Assembly (NCBI RefSeq): GCF_000455265.1
Contig: NZ_HG005140.1
Span: 277,139-341,138, forward strand
Direction: 5' to 3'
Length of the DNA stretch: 64,000 nt
Source of the DNA: Paenibacillus antibioticophila
GTDB lineage: Bacteria > Bacillota > Bacilli > Paenibacillales > Paenibacillaceae
Shown here: positions 9,681 through 17,646 of the stretch, in pieces
How the letters are laid out: every line of letters begins with the position of its first letter
Position numbering within the stretch: position 1 is the first letter of the stretch
Translations under genes and position numbers: made by a program
The notes under the pieces: model-generated
What the model saw: only the letters and a program-made list of their open reading frames with translations
Databases searched by the model: none
What the model was told of the DNA's origin: nothing

Positions 9681-11128
9681 TCCGTCTCCAATTTGTAGAC
9701 CCGGGCGATCGGAGCGCCTCCCTGTTGTTCGCCAGGGACGTTCACTGTAATCCCTGCCTTATCCGCAGTAAAGGGCAGCTCCTCCCCCGTATCTAGTAAG
9801 GTTATCTTGTGCACAGCTCCCAGGTAAGGGATTGTTACCACGGCGGGAACCTTCTCCGTCTCGTGGGCAAACAGCTCCAACACATAGACTGCCTTATCCC
9901 CTTTGCGGGTGAAAGCGAGGTTTCCCGCCTTGTACGGCGCGCAGACGCGGGTGCCATAGATCGCCTCGCCATAGACGGCGAGCCATTCGCCCAGCCCGCG
10001 CAACGTCGTTACCGCTCCCCGCGGCAACCGGCCGTCCGGCTGGGGACCGACATTGATTGCCAGATTGCCTCCCTTGGCTACGATATCAACCAGCAGACAG
10101 ACGACCTCGCGCGGCGACTTGTACGTATCCTCATAAGCAAAGGAGAATGAGGTGCCCAGCGTGATACAACTCTCCCACGGCACGCCAAGCGGCTCTTCAG
10201 GCACGCACTGCTCCGGTGTAATGTAGTTCTCGTAAGGACCGCCTACAGTGCGGTCAGCGCACAGCATCCCCGGCTGCCAGGTCCGGACTTGATCGATCAC
10301 CTCGCCCAAACGAATGTCTTGTCCGGCCTCCTCGCAAACCCAACCGGCATCGAACCACATAACATCCAGCTTGCCATACTGACTGGCCAGCTCCTTAATC
10401 TGGTTATGCGTAAACTGAACGAATTTTTCCCATTCTTCCGGGTGTTCTTCCGGCACATAGGCCGGGCCTCTCCACATATAGTCTCCCCGCTGGTAATTCG
10501 AGGACCAATAATGCTCGTTGTGCCAATCGGCCTTGGAGAAATAGGCGGCGATACCGATTCCCTTTTTGCGGAATGCTTCAAACAAATGCCCGCAGATATC
10601 GGCATACCGATTGGTATGATAAGGACAATCCTCCGCCGTAATCTTGTAATCGGAATAAGCGCTATCCCACATGCAAAAGCCGTCATGATGCTTTGTGGTG
10701 AAAACCAGATAGCGGATGCCTGCTTCCGCAGCCAGCTCCGCCCATTGTTCCGGCTGAAAGCGGACAGGATTAAACGTTTTGTTCAATCCGAAATACTGCT
10801 GCTTGAATTCCTGCGCATTGACACCCCAGTCGATTCCCGTCCTGGACCAGTCGGCATCGGCGTCGGACAGCGCCCAGGATTCAACCACGCCAAGCTGGGC
10901 ATACGGTCCCCAATGCATCATTAGAGCCAGCTTCTGATCCTGAAACCACTCCAGCTTTTTCCGAACCTCCGGATCGGTCGGCCAGACATAATCCTCTGCG
11001 GCGCTGTAATTGTGCACGCCCTGCTCAATCCGTGCCTCCATCGCTTCCTCCGCCGCAGCCGGGCCCTCCCCTTCTGCTGTATCGGTGCCCCCTAATGATA
11101 GTTGGCGGCCAAGTTCGTCATTTGCCAT
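9677..11128 (-). CDS. GH29 alpha-L-fucosidase
   Basis: 483 residues, cytoplasmic. The GH29 barrel starts near residue 55 (FQDQKLALMMHWGPY) and includes FTTKHHDGFCMWDS (about 143-156) and LDVMWFDAGW, in which D260 is the expected nucleophile. It removes alpha-linked fucose, such as core or antenna fucose on N-glycans. About 45 charged, low-complexity residues precede the barrel; the start is supported by GGAGGG 10 nt upstream. It sits 29 nt after the binding-protein gene and overlaps the GH18 gene, so it belongs to the same operon. The fucose linkage preference cannot be read from the sequence. Confidence 0.92.
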   Translation of the reverse strand: MANDELGRQLSLGGTDTAEGEGPAAAEEAMEARIEQGVHNYSAAEDYVWPTDPEVRKKLEWFQDQKLALMMHWGPYAQLGVVESWALSDADADWSRTGIDWGVNAQEFKQQYFGLNKTFNPVRFQPEQWAELAAEAGIRYLVFTTKHHDGFCMWDSAYSDYKITAEDCPYHTNRYADICGHLFEAFRKKGIGIAAYFSKADWHNEHYWSSNYQRGDYMWRGPAYVPEEHPEEWEKFVQFTHNQIKELASQYGKLDVMWFDAGWVCEEAGQDIRLGEVIDQVRTWQPGMLCADRTVGGPYENYITPEQCVPEEPLGVPWESCITLGTSFSFAYEDTYKSPREVVCLLVDIVAKGGNLAINVGPQPDGRLPRGAVTTLRGLGEWLAVYGEAIYGTRVCAPYKAGNLAFTRKGDKAVYVLELFAHETEKVPAVVTIPYLGAVHKITLLDTGEELPFTADKAGITVNVPGEQQGGAPIARVYKLETE

Positions 11129-11157
11129 TGTCGACTGTCCCTCCGTTATTGCAACCT

Positions 11158-12786
11158 TTATTTGGCGATCGTTTCAATTCCGCGGATCTTCATCCAGTCC
11201 TCCAACCCTAATGAGCTGAGACCTTTTACGTATTCCTCCCATTGAGCGTCATTGTTTACATCCTTCTCCCCGGTCACAAACAAGGCTTGCTGCTGGGTGA
11301 AATAATCCTGAAGCGCCGTACTGATATCGGCGTAGCGGTCGACATCGTCGAGGCCGATCCAGGGGTTGGTGATGATGGCCTTGGTCAAATACGGCTCATA
11401 AGTTTCCTCCATCATATCCTTTTCCTTGTATGCAGGATTGTCTTCGAGGAATTCAAAGCCTGCCGGCAAATACTTCGGCAGCGCCTGCGGCCACAGGTTG
11501 CTCCAGCTAAGCGCTTCCTGTTCCTCCTTCGGCAGGGTTTCAATATCAATCGACCGATATTGGTCGCCTTCCTTGAAGGTCATTTTTCCGACCGGACCTC
11601 TATTAACGCCAATGCCGTTCTCCAGCTCAAACACGTTATCAAACCAGCGAACGATGACTTCTGGATTTTTAGCGTTATCGGTGATCACGGCCTGGGTTTT
11701 AAACACGCTGAAGCCATTCGTATCCCGCAGCCAAATTCCGCCCTTATCCGTATTCAGCACCGGCAATACGTCATAGTCGCCTTTATCCTTGCCGGCATAC
11801 CCGGTGAACTCCTTGCTGCCGTAAGCGATGGATACACCGTAGAGATCCTTGTTGCCCTTGCCCTCCCAGGTCGATTTGTCCTGAGTGAATAGCTCTACGT
11901 CGATCAGACCTTGCTTGTTGAGACCGGAAAACCACTTGAGGAAGTTGCGGTACGCGTCGCTGGCGCCGCCATATACCACCTCTCCGTCCACGATCGCCAG
12001 CCCGAACTTATCCATCGGCATACCGAACCAGCCGGCCATCGCTTCAATGTGCTTGTTGTTCGGATCAGTGGAGAACGGAATTTCATCGTTCGGATCGCCG
12101 TTGCCGTTAGCATCCTTGTCCTTAAAGGCTTTCAGCACAGCTTCGAATTCCTCTGTCGTTGTCGGCATGCTCATCCCGACATTCTGAAGCCATTTACTGT
12201 TGATGTAAGGAGAATAGTTAACACTGGTATCTCCTGTTACGTAAGGAATCGTATAAATATGTCCGTCCGGTGCCGTCATCTGCTCGCGCACACCAGGCAG
12301 ATCAAGAATTGCCGAGATATTCGGCGCGTACTCCTCAAACAGATCCTCCAGAGGGATAAATACCTTTTGCTGGACACCATAGGTCAGGATCATGCTGTCC
12401 GTTAAGGTCCAGCCACCGACCACATCGGCATAATCGCCGGAATTCAGGTCCAGATTCAAGCGCTCTTTGGCTGTTGCATTGGGGAATATACGCAAATCAA
12501 CCTCGACATTGGTCTGCTTCTGAAATTCATTAAGCATGTAGAACTCACCGGTAGGACTGGAATCATCGACGAAAATGGAAAATTTATACGCACCCTCATC
12601 GACGAGCGGCAGCCCTTCTTTGTACATCAGTCCGTTAACCTTGCCCTGTTCATCCACGACTGCCGGCGCGGATGAGTTGGCCGAGCCTCCGTTGTCCGCA
12701 GATTTCTTGTTGTCACCGCTGCAACCCACTAGTGTTGCCGCACCCATGACTACGGCCAAAGACAATGCGATTATCCTTCTCTTCAT
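11158..12786 (-). CDS. Extracellular sugar-binding lipoprotein of ABC importer
   Basis: 542 residues with a lipoprotein signal peptide; the lipobox ends LVGC with C22 as the lipidated cysteine, followed by a Ser/Asn-rich linker. Length and sequence fit the large LipO/YtcQ-type family 1 binding proteins found with LplB/LplC permeases. It would capture an oligosaccharide released outside the cell and deliver it to the permeases encoded just upstream. AAGGAGG lies 10 nt before the ATG. No ATPase gene is nearby, as is usual for this family, which relies on a shared MsmX/UgpC-type ATPase elsewhere. From the neighbouring glycosidases the ligand is probably a fucosylated or GlcNAc-containing N-glycan fragment (inference). 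Confidence 0.9.
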   Translation of the reverse strand: MKRRIIALSLAVVMGAATLVGCSGDNKKSADNGGSANSSAPAVVDEQGKVNGLMYKEGLPLVDEGAYKFSIFVDDSSPTGEFYMLNEFQKQTNVEVDLRIFPNATAKERLNLDLNSGDYADVVGGWTLTDSMILTYGVQQKVFIPLEDLFEEYAPNISAILDLPGVREQMTAPDGHIYTIPYVTGDTSVNYSPYINSKWLQNVGMSMPTTTEEFEAVLKAFKDKDANGNGDPNDEIPFSTDPNNKHIEAMAGWFGMPMDKFGLAIVDGEVVYGGASDAYRNFLKWFSGLNKQGLIDVELFTQDKSTWEGKGNKDLYGVSIAYGSKEFTGYAGKDKGDYDVLPVLNTDKGGIWLRDTNGFSVFKTQAVITDNAKNPEVIVRWFDNVFELENGIGVNRGPVGKMTFKEGDQYRSIDIETLPKEEQEALSWSNLWPQALPKYLPAGFEFLEDNPAYKEKDMMEETYEPYLTKAIITNPWIGLDDVDRYADISTALQDYFTQQQALFVTGEKDVNNDAQWEEYVKGLSSLGLEDWMKIRGIETIAK

Positions 12787-12858
12787 GCTTAAAACCCTCC
12801 TTTTTTATCTAGCAGCCGATACGAGAACTCCGGCACACTATTCCTTACAGCATTGCAC

Positions 12859-13791
12859 TCAACCTTTGACCGAGCCGATCATGACCCCTTTGACAAAGTG
12901 CTTCTGGATGAACGGGTACAAGACCAGCACCGGGATGCTGCTAATAATGATAAGCGAGTATTTCATCACAGAGATAAGCTGCTGCTTTTCCCGCAACGCT
13001 TCTCTTGCAGCTTCTGAGGTCGCCGTTTGCGACAGCGCTGCCTCATTCGTGATCAGAATATTACGCAGCACCAGTTGCAACGGATACATGTCCTTGTCCG
13101 AGATATAGACCAACGCGGAGAAATAGGAATTCCAATGCCCTACGCCGTAATACAGCACTAGGATGGCAATGATCGCTTTGGACAGGGGTAGCGCAACTCT
13201 GAAGAAAAATTTCCCCTGGGTACAGCCGTCGATTTCCGCCGCTTCATAGAGCTCTTCGGAGATGTTCATTTTGAAAAAGGTTCTGGCGACAATCATGTTG
13301 TATACACTCAGACTGCCCGGAAGTATAAGCGCCCACATCGTGTTGATCATATGGAGGTTTTTAATCACCAGATAAGTCGGAATCAACCCGCCGCCGAAGA
13401 ACATCGTGATCATGTAGAAGATCGTGATCGCCTTTCTGCCGCTGAAGGTATTGCGGGACAGGGCATAGGCTGTCGGCAAGGTGACCGCTAGATTCACCAA
13501 TACACCGGCAACCGTGTAGACAATGGAGTTCCAAAACCCGCGCATAACTGCACTATCCTTGAATACTTCGGCATATCCCTGCAAAGTAAACCCGATCGGA
13601 CGCCACAGGACTTCACCGCTTGATACGGCGCCCGGATTACTGATCGATGAGATGATTACCCAATAAAGCGGGTACGCCACAATGAGCAGAACTAAGGTCA
13701 GTACGATAAAGTTGATCGTATCAAACACGACATCTTCCTTGCTGCGCTTGGCTTTAACTTCAAGCTGGTTGGCTACAACCGGCCTCAACAT
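12859..13791 (-). CDS. ABC sugar importer permease, LplC/YtcP type
   Basis: 310 residues with six predicted membrane helices. The cytoplasmic EAA loop ELYEAAEIDGCTQGKFFFRV contacts the ATPase, and the C-terminus ends with the family signature KHFVKGVMIGSVKG. It lies 13 nt after the partner permease and precedes the binding protein. It forms the channel with that partner and is predicted to import the oligosaccharide used by the downstream GH29 and GH18 enzymes. Confidence 0.92.
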   Translation of the reverse strand: MLRPVVANQLEVKAKRSKEDVVFDTINFIVLTLVLLIVAYPLYWVIISSISNPGAVSSGEVLWRPIGFTLQGYAEVFKDSAVMRGFWNSIVYTVAGVLVNLAVTLPTAYALSRNTFSGRKAITIFYMITMFFGGGLIPTYLVIKNLHMINTMWALILPGSLSVYNMIVARTFFKMNISEELYEAAEIDGCTQGKFFFRVALPLSKAIIAILVLYYGVGHWNSYFSALVYISDKDMYPLQLVLRNILITNEAALSQTATSEAAREALREKQQLISVMKYSLIIISSIPVLVLYPFIQKHFVKGVMIGSVKG

Positions 13792-13804
13792 ATCTGATCC
13801 CCCC

Positions 13805-14734
13805 TTACCAAAGGCTGTTGCCGGAAAGCTTGTCGGCGGCTTTATTGACCGCGAGCAGCAACACCAGATTGACTACGGTATTAAACAGGCCTATCGCCGT
13901 CGAATAAGAAATATCGTTGTTAATCAGACCGACTTTGTACACATAAGTAGAAATAATCTCGGAAACCGTCAAATTCAGGTTGTTTTGCAACAGATAAGCT
14001 TTTTCAAACCCGATAGAAAGAATACTGCCGCAGTTCAGGATCAGCAAAATGGTCGCTGTTGGCAATATGGAAGGGAAGTCAATGTACCGAATCAGCTGGA
14101 ACTTTGTTGCTCCGTCACAGCGCGCCGCCTCGTGCAGTTCGGGGCTAATCCCGGCTAAAGCAGCAAAAAAGATGACGGAACTCCAACCAGCGCTTTGCCA
14201 GACGCCGCTCCACACATAAATGTGTCGCCAATACTCTTTCTTTGCCATGAAGTTGACCGCATCAATACCGAAGAATTCCAAAACACTATTGATAACGCCT
14301 ATCGTAGGTGATAGAAACAGGATGATCATCCCGCACATGACAACGACAGAGATGAAATTAGGCGCGTATGTAATGGTCTGGATCACCTTTCGATAGCGCT
14401 TGTGCTGAAACGAATTCAGCAAAAGAGCCAGAATAATCGGGATCGGAAACGACACCAGCAGGCCATAGAGGCTTAAAACTAAGGTGTTCCAAATGGTAGA
14501 TTCAAAATAAGGCGAATCGAAGAATCGTTTGAAATAGTACAGCCCTTGCCATTCACTCCCCCAGATGCCGGCTCTGGCATTGAACCTTTTAAACGCCAGC
14601 AGAATGCCATACATCGGGACGTAACTGAAAATGAACGTCAATATAATACCCGGAATGCAAAATAGCCAGAGAGATGCGTCTCTTTTTAGCACCCGTGCGA
14701 AGCGGCTTTTCCGTTTAATCGCCGTAGAATCCAT
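13805..14734 (-). CDS. ABC sugar importer permease, LplB/YteP type
   Basis: About 310 residues with six predicted helices, beginning with LWLFCIPGIILTFIFSYVPM, and an EAA loop ELHEAARCDGATKFQLIRYI. I chose the ATG at 14734 because GGGAGGGGAG lies immediately upstream; an in-frame ATG at 14749 has no ribosome binding site. This is the first gene of the N-glycan operon and sits downstream of a good sigma-A promoter at 14882-14910 with a cre-like site. Confidence 0.9.
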   Translation of the reverse strand: MDSTAIKRKSRFARVLKRDASLWLFCIPGIILTFIFSYVPMYGILLAFKRFNARAGIWGSEWQGLYYFKRFFDSPYFESTIWNTLVLSLYGLLVSFPIPIILALLLNSFQHKRYRKVIQTITYAPNFISVVVMCGMIILFLSPTIGVINSVLEFFGIDAVNFMAKKEYWRHIYVWSGVWQSAGWSSVIFFAALAGISPELHEAARCDGATKFQLIRYIDFPSILPTATILLILNCGSILSIGFEKAYLLQNNLNLTVSEIISTYVYKVGLINNDISYSTAIGLFNTVVNLVLLLAVNKAADKLSGNSLW

Positions 14735-14881
14735 GAACTCCCCTCCCATATTTAAGCTGCTTCATAAATCTTTCAAAAATTCGATGGCTGGTTCATTCGA
14801 GCTGCCCTTCCACCCAGTGTGAACTATGTTCTAAATTGTTCATTTTCGTTCACTGTTTTTAAGGTGATTTTATTGAACAAA

Positions 14882-14910
14882 CTTTAACACGCGTCCAAAC
14901 TATTTGTCAA
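14882..14910 (-). promoter_or_regulatory. Sigma-A promoter of the fucosidase/importer operon
   Basis: On the minus strand a perfect -35 box TTGACA (14905-14910) is followed by a 17-nt spacer and TTAAAG (14882-14887). The predicted RNA start is about 140 nt before the first permease gene. Confidence 0.6.
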
Positions 14911-14918
14911 TGATTTTT

Positions 14919-14932
14919 TGAAAGTGCTTACA
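14919..14932. promoter_or_regulatory. cre-like site upstream of the importer operon
   Basis: TGAAAGTGCTTACA differs from the cre consensus at one central base. It abuts the -35 box of the minus-strand promoter. It resembles the site at 5795-5808 in front of the GH85 gene, which suggests shared catabolite control (inference). Confidence 0.5.
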
Positions 14933-15001
14933 TACCATGTTACCTCTATGTATATGTTCTGTAATCTATATATACTCCGTTTGTTTTTTCGTTTTATGTC
15001 G

Positions 15002-15064
15002 AGTTAACCAATGTTCATTAATGTTAACTTTTTTATTTTAATAAAACGCTTTCTATGTTATAAT
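15002..15064 (+). promoter_or_regulatory. Divergent promoter region of the CBM9-like gene and LacI gene
   Basis: TATAAT at 15059-15064 is a good -10 box for the plus strand; no convincing -35 is visible. An inverted repeat AGTTAAC (15002-15008) / GTTAACT (15023-15029) and a weak cre-like core AAAACGCTTTC (15043-15053) lie upstream. These are candidate operators for the LacI-family regulator encoded at 16244. Confidence 0.4.
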
Positions 15065-15078
15065 TCAACTCATCATCA

Positions 15079-15109
15079 ACTATTTAAGTTGAGTTCAACT
15101 TATATAGTT
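15079..15109. repeat. Palindrome made of two MITE-type terminal repeats joined head to head
   Basis: The sequence is AACTATTTAAGTTGA, one G, then TTCAACTTATATAGTT, which is the left and right terminal repeats of the elements at 17446, 51693 and 51979 with nothing between them. It sits between the -10 box and the start of the CBM9-like gene, so it may be a relic of an element or may act as an operator. Confidence 0.65.
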
Positions 15110-15149
15110 AATAAACTATATGCGCCGTTGGCGCAGAAGCGAGGTCCCT

Positions 15150-16208
15150 GTGGCTCCTGTTCGAATTCCTATTCCTGCAGTTGGTTTTAATCCTCCCGTC
15201 TATGCCTGCAATCGGGCTACCGTCCCCTTTCAATTAGATGGAAAGCTGGATAAGCTCTTTTGGCAAGACGCTCCCTTCACTGCCGATTTCCTCGATATCG
15301 AAGGGATAAATTTGCCCAGACCGCGTTTTCGCACTCGGGCCAAGCTGCTCTGGGATGATGAGCACCTTTATATTGGCGCTCAACTGGATGGCGATGAAAT
15401 CTGGGGTTCCGTTACCCGGCGTGACGATGTCATTTTTCAGGATAACGACTTTGAAGTCTTCATTGATCCTGATTCTGATACGCAACAGTATTACGAGTTT
15501 GAAATGAATGTACTAAATACCGTATGGGATTTATTTCTCCCGGTCGCATATCGCGATAACGGCAGCGCCTTGAATGGTTATGATATCCGGGGGTTGCGCA
15601 CTGCCGTATTCGTGGACGGGTCGATCAATCAGCCATCTGCCGCTAATCGCAGCTGGTCTGTGGAGATTGTCATCCCTTTTGCTGCCATCACCGAATGCTT
15701 GCCGCAGCAGCACCCTCCGCGAGCAGGCGATTATTATCGAATCAATTTCTCGCGAGTGCACTGGAAAACCGATATCGTCGATGGGCAATACAAGAAGCAA
15801 ACCGATCCGGTGACCGGCCGGGCGTTGCCGGAAGATAACTGGGTGTGGGCGCCGACCGGTGTGATCAACATTCACTACCCGGAATTATGGGGCTTCGTTT
15901 TTTTCGTCGATTCCAGTCAGAAAGCGTCCACGGTCGTCATCCCCGAAGATGAATACTACAAATGGGAGCTGAGAAAGCTCTACTATGCTGAGCAGATTCA
16001 TCTCGATCTGCACGGATGCTATTGCGATCAACTGGAAAAGTTGACGGATATTTTGACAGTCTACGCGCTGAGCGAGGAGAACCGATCGCTGCTACCATTA
16101 CCTTATGTCATCGAAACGACGTCCCGCACCTTCGTGATCTCCTGCCCGACTGCTGATCGGCAGAGAACGATCTTAATCTATTCGAATGGAAAAGTAGAAA
16201 TAAAGTAA
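15150..16208 (+). CDS. CBM9-like (DOMON-type) carbohydrate-binding protein
   Basis: About 352 residues. The body matches the family 9-like carbohydrate-binding fold: LDGKLDKLFWQDAPFTADF, then RTRAKLLWDDEHLYIGAQLDG, DNDFEVFIDPD and YYEFEMNVLNTVWDL. There is no signal peptide, so it is probably cytoplasmic, which is odd for a sugar-binding module. I prefer a GTG start at 15150 with GCGAGG 5 nt upstream; an in-frame ATG at 15120 has no ribosome binding site and overlaps a small hairpin. It is divergent from the N-glycan importer operon and co-directional with the LacI gene 35 nt downstream. Such single-domain proteins often accompany glycan loci; no enzymatic role can be assigned. Confidence 0.8.
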   Translation: MAPVRIPIPAVGFNPPVYACNRATVPFQLDGKLDKLFWQDAPFTADFLDIEGINLPRPRFRTRAKLLWDDEHLYIGAQLDGDEIWGSVTRRDDVIFQDNDFEVFIDPDSDTQQYYEFEMNVLNTVWDLFLPVAYRDNGSALNGYDIRGLRTAVFVDGSINQPSAANRSWSVEIVIPFAAITECLPQQHPPRAGDYYRINFSRVHWKTDIVDGQYKKQTDPVTGRALPEDNWVWAPTGVINIHYPELWGFVFFVDSSQKASTVVIPEDEYYKWELRKLYYAEQIHLDLHGCYCDQLEKLTDILTVYALSEENRSLLPLPYVIETTSRTFVISCPTADRQRTILIYSNGKVEIK

Positions 16209-16243
16209 GGATTCCAGATTCAGAGGAAGTTATGGAGGAAAGT

Positions 16244-17281
16244 ATGAGGAAGGTTACAATCCAAGAAATCGCCGATTCACTTGGCGTTTCCCGCACCACA
16301 GTCTGGAAGGTCTTTGGCGGTCAGGCAGGGGTTTCCCAGGAACTGCGGAGTAAAGTGATCGCCAAAGCCCGGGAATTGAACTATACTGTCCCGGAAAGCT
16401 CCGGTCTGGCTACAGATTCGGTTGCCGACGCGCCGATCAATATCGCCCTTGCCGTATGTCGTCCCGAGACCTCGACGTTCTGGATGACGATCATTCATCA
16501 GATTGCCAAAGAGCTGTCCCGGCATGATGTGAACTTGATCTACACGTACCTGCCCCTATCTGTTGACGCAGGTTATACCTTGCCCGCTTCGCTGACCAGC
16601 GGCGGTACGCATGGGATCATTATCATCAATGTCTATGACGAACAGCTGCTGCGCCTGCTGTCAGCATCACCCATCCCCAAAGTGTATCTCGACACTTCCA
16701 CCGCAGTTCCTCCCTCAGAGCTGAACGGAGATCTAGTTCTGACGGAGAATCGATTTAGCGTCTCCCGGATTACGGAGCAGTTGATCGCCAGCGGGCGGCA
16801 AACCTTCGGGTTTATCGGTGATATCGATTATGCCCAGTCCAACCACGAGCGATTTGAAGGGTTTAGCAAAGCGCTGTTGCTACATGGCCTGTCTGCGGAT
16901 CCGGAATTTAGCCTGACCGGTCCTATCGGCCGAGATACCTATAAAGAAGAAATATCCGCTTTTCTCGCCGCACTTTCCGACCTGCCGGATGCCTTTGTCT
17001 GCGCCAGCGATTATGTAGCCTGCATTGTCATGCAGCTGCTCTTGGGGCGCGGCGTGCGTATTCCCGAGGATGTGGCCGTATCCGGATTTGATGCCAACCA
17101 GGAGGATTCACTGGCTGAAGACCTGACCACCGTACAGGTATTCAATCCGCATATCGGATTTCGGCTGGCACAACAAATTTTGTTCCGGATCGAATATCCG
17201 AATATCCCCTACGAAGTCATCACGATTGCTTCTCAGGTCATTTTTCGGGGTTCAACAGCCGCTTCTTCTCGCGGTAATTGA
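16244..17281 (+). CDS. LacI-family transcriptional regulator
   Basis: About 345 residues. The N-terminal helix-turn-helix is VTIQEIADSLGVSRTTVWKV, followed by a periplasmic-binding-protein-like effector domain with the typical DAFVCASDYVACIVMQLL and EDVAVSGFDANQ segments. I chose the ATG at 16244, which has GGAGG 5 nt upstream and begins as LacI proteins usually do; ATG 16232 is an alternative. It most likely controls the divergent N-glycan importer operon and the CBM9-like gene. The effector is unknown. Confidence 0.9.
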   Translation: MRKVTIQEIADSLGVSRTTVWKVFGGQAGVSQELRSKVIAKARELNYTVPESSGLATDSVADAPINIALAVCRPETSTFWMTIIHQIAKELSRHDVNLIYTYLPLSVDAGYTLPASLTSGGTHGIIIINVYDEQLLRLLSASPIPKVYLDTSTAVPPSELNGDLVLTENRFSVSRITEQLIASGRQTFGFIGDIDYAQSNHERFEGFSKALLLHGLSADPEFSLTGPIGRDTYKEEISAFLAALSDLPDAFVCASDYVACIVMQLLLGRGVRIPEDVAVSGFDANQEDSLAEDLTTVQVFNPHIGFRLAQQILFRIEYPNIPYEVITIASQVIFRGSTAASSRGN

Positions 17282-17390
17282 GCGGAGAGTATTGAGCGGA
17301 GAGAGTGATGGCCTCCATCTCCCGGAGCGCCGGGTGAAGGCTTCACTTACACATTTCCAACGACTGTCCAGGTCTACTTTTTATTCTATA

Positions 17391-17431
17391 AAAAAGAGCG
17401 GGCTATCTTTTCGATAACCTGCTCTTTTTCT
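17391..17431 (+). terminator. Intrinsic terminator after the LacI gene
   Basis: A ~13-bp stem (17395-17407 with 17412-17424; one mismatch, one G-U pair) with a short loop is flanked by A-rich and T-rich runs, so it may work in both directions. Confidence 0.75.
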
Positions 17432-17445
17432 TTGTCTTGGTATAG

Positions 17446-17646
17446 ACTATATAAGTTGAACTAATGATTATACACAGGAGGCAACGTGAGAAGTGTTCTT
17501 ACGATCGCTGTTGTTCACGGATTTCTTTGATTGAACTAAGCCATCATAGAGTAGAAATCCGTTCTCAAAGGGTAACGCTGATGCTTCTTTACAACACTTC
17601 TCACTTATGCCATTTTTGTATATTTTTCTAGTTCAACTTATATAGT
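17446..17646. mobile_element. MITE-like element, copy A (201 bp)
   Basis: The ends are inverted repeats ACTATATAAGTTGAACT (17446-17462) and AGTTCAACTTATATAGT (17630-17646). Inside are further inverted segments (GTGAGAAGTGTT near 17486 with AACACTTCTCAC near 17594; CGGATTTCT with AGAAATCCG), so the whole element can fold into one long hairpin. It has no coding capacity. The interior is shared with the copy at 51693 (for example ATCGCTGTTGTTC-CGGATTTCT). The right end overlaps the 3' end of the pullulanase gene. Confidence 0.8.
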
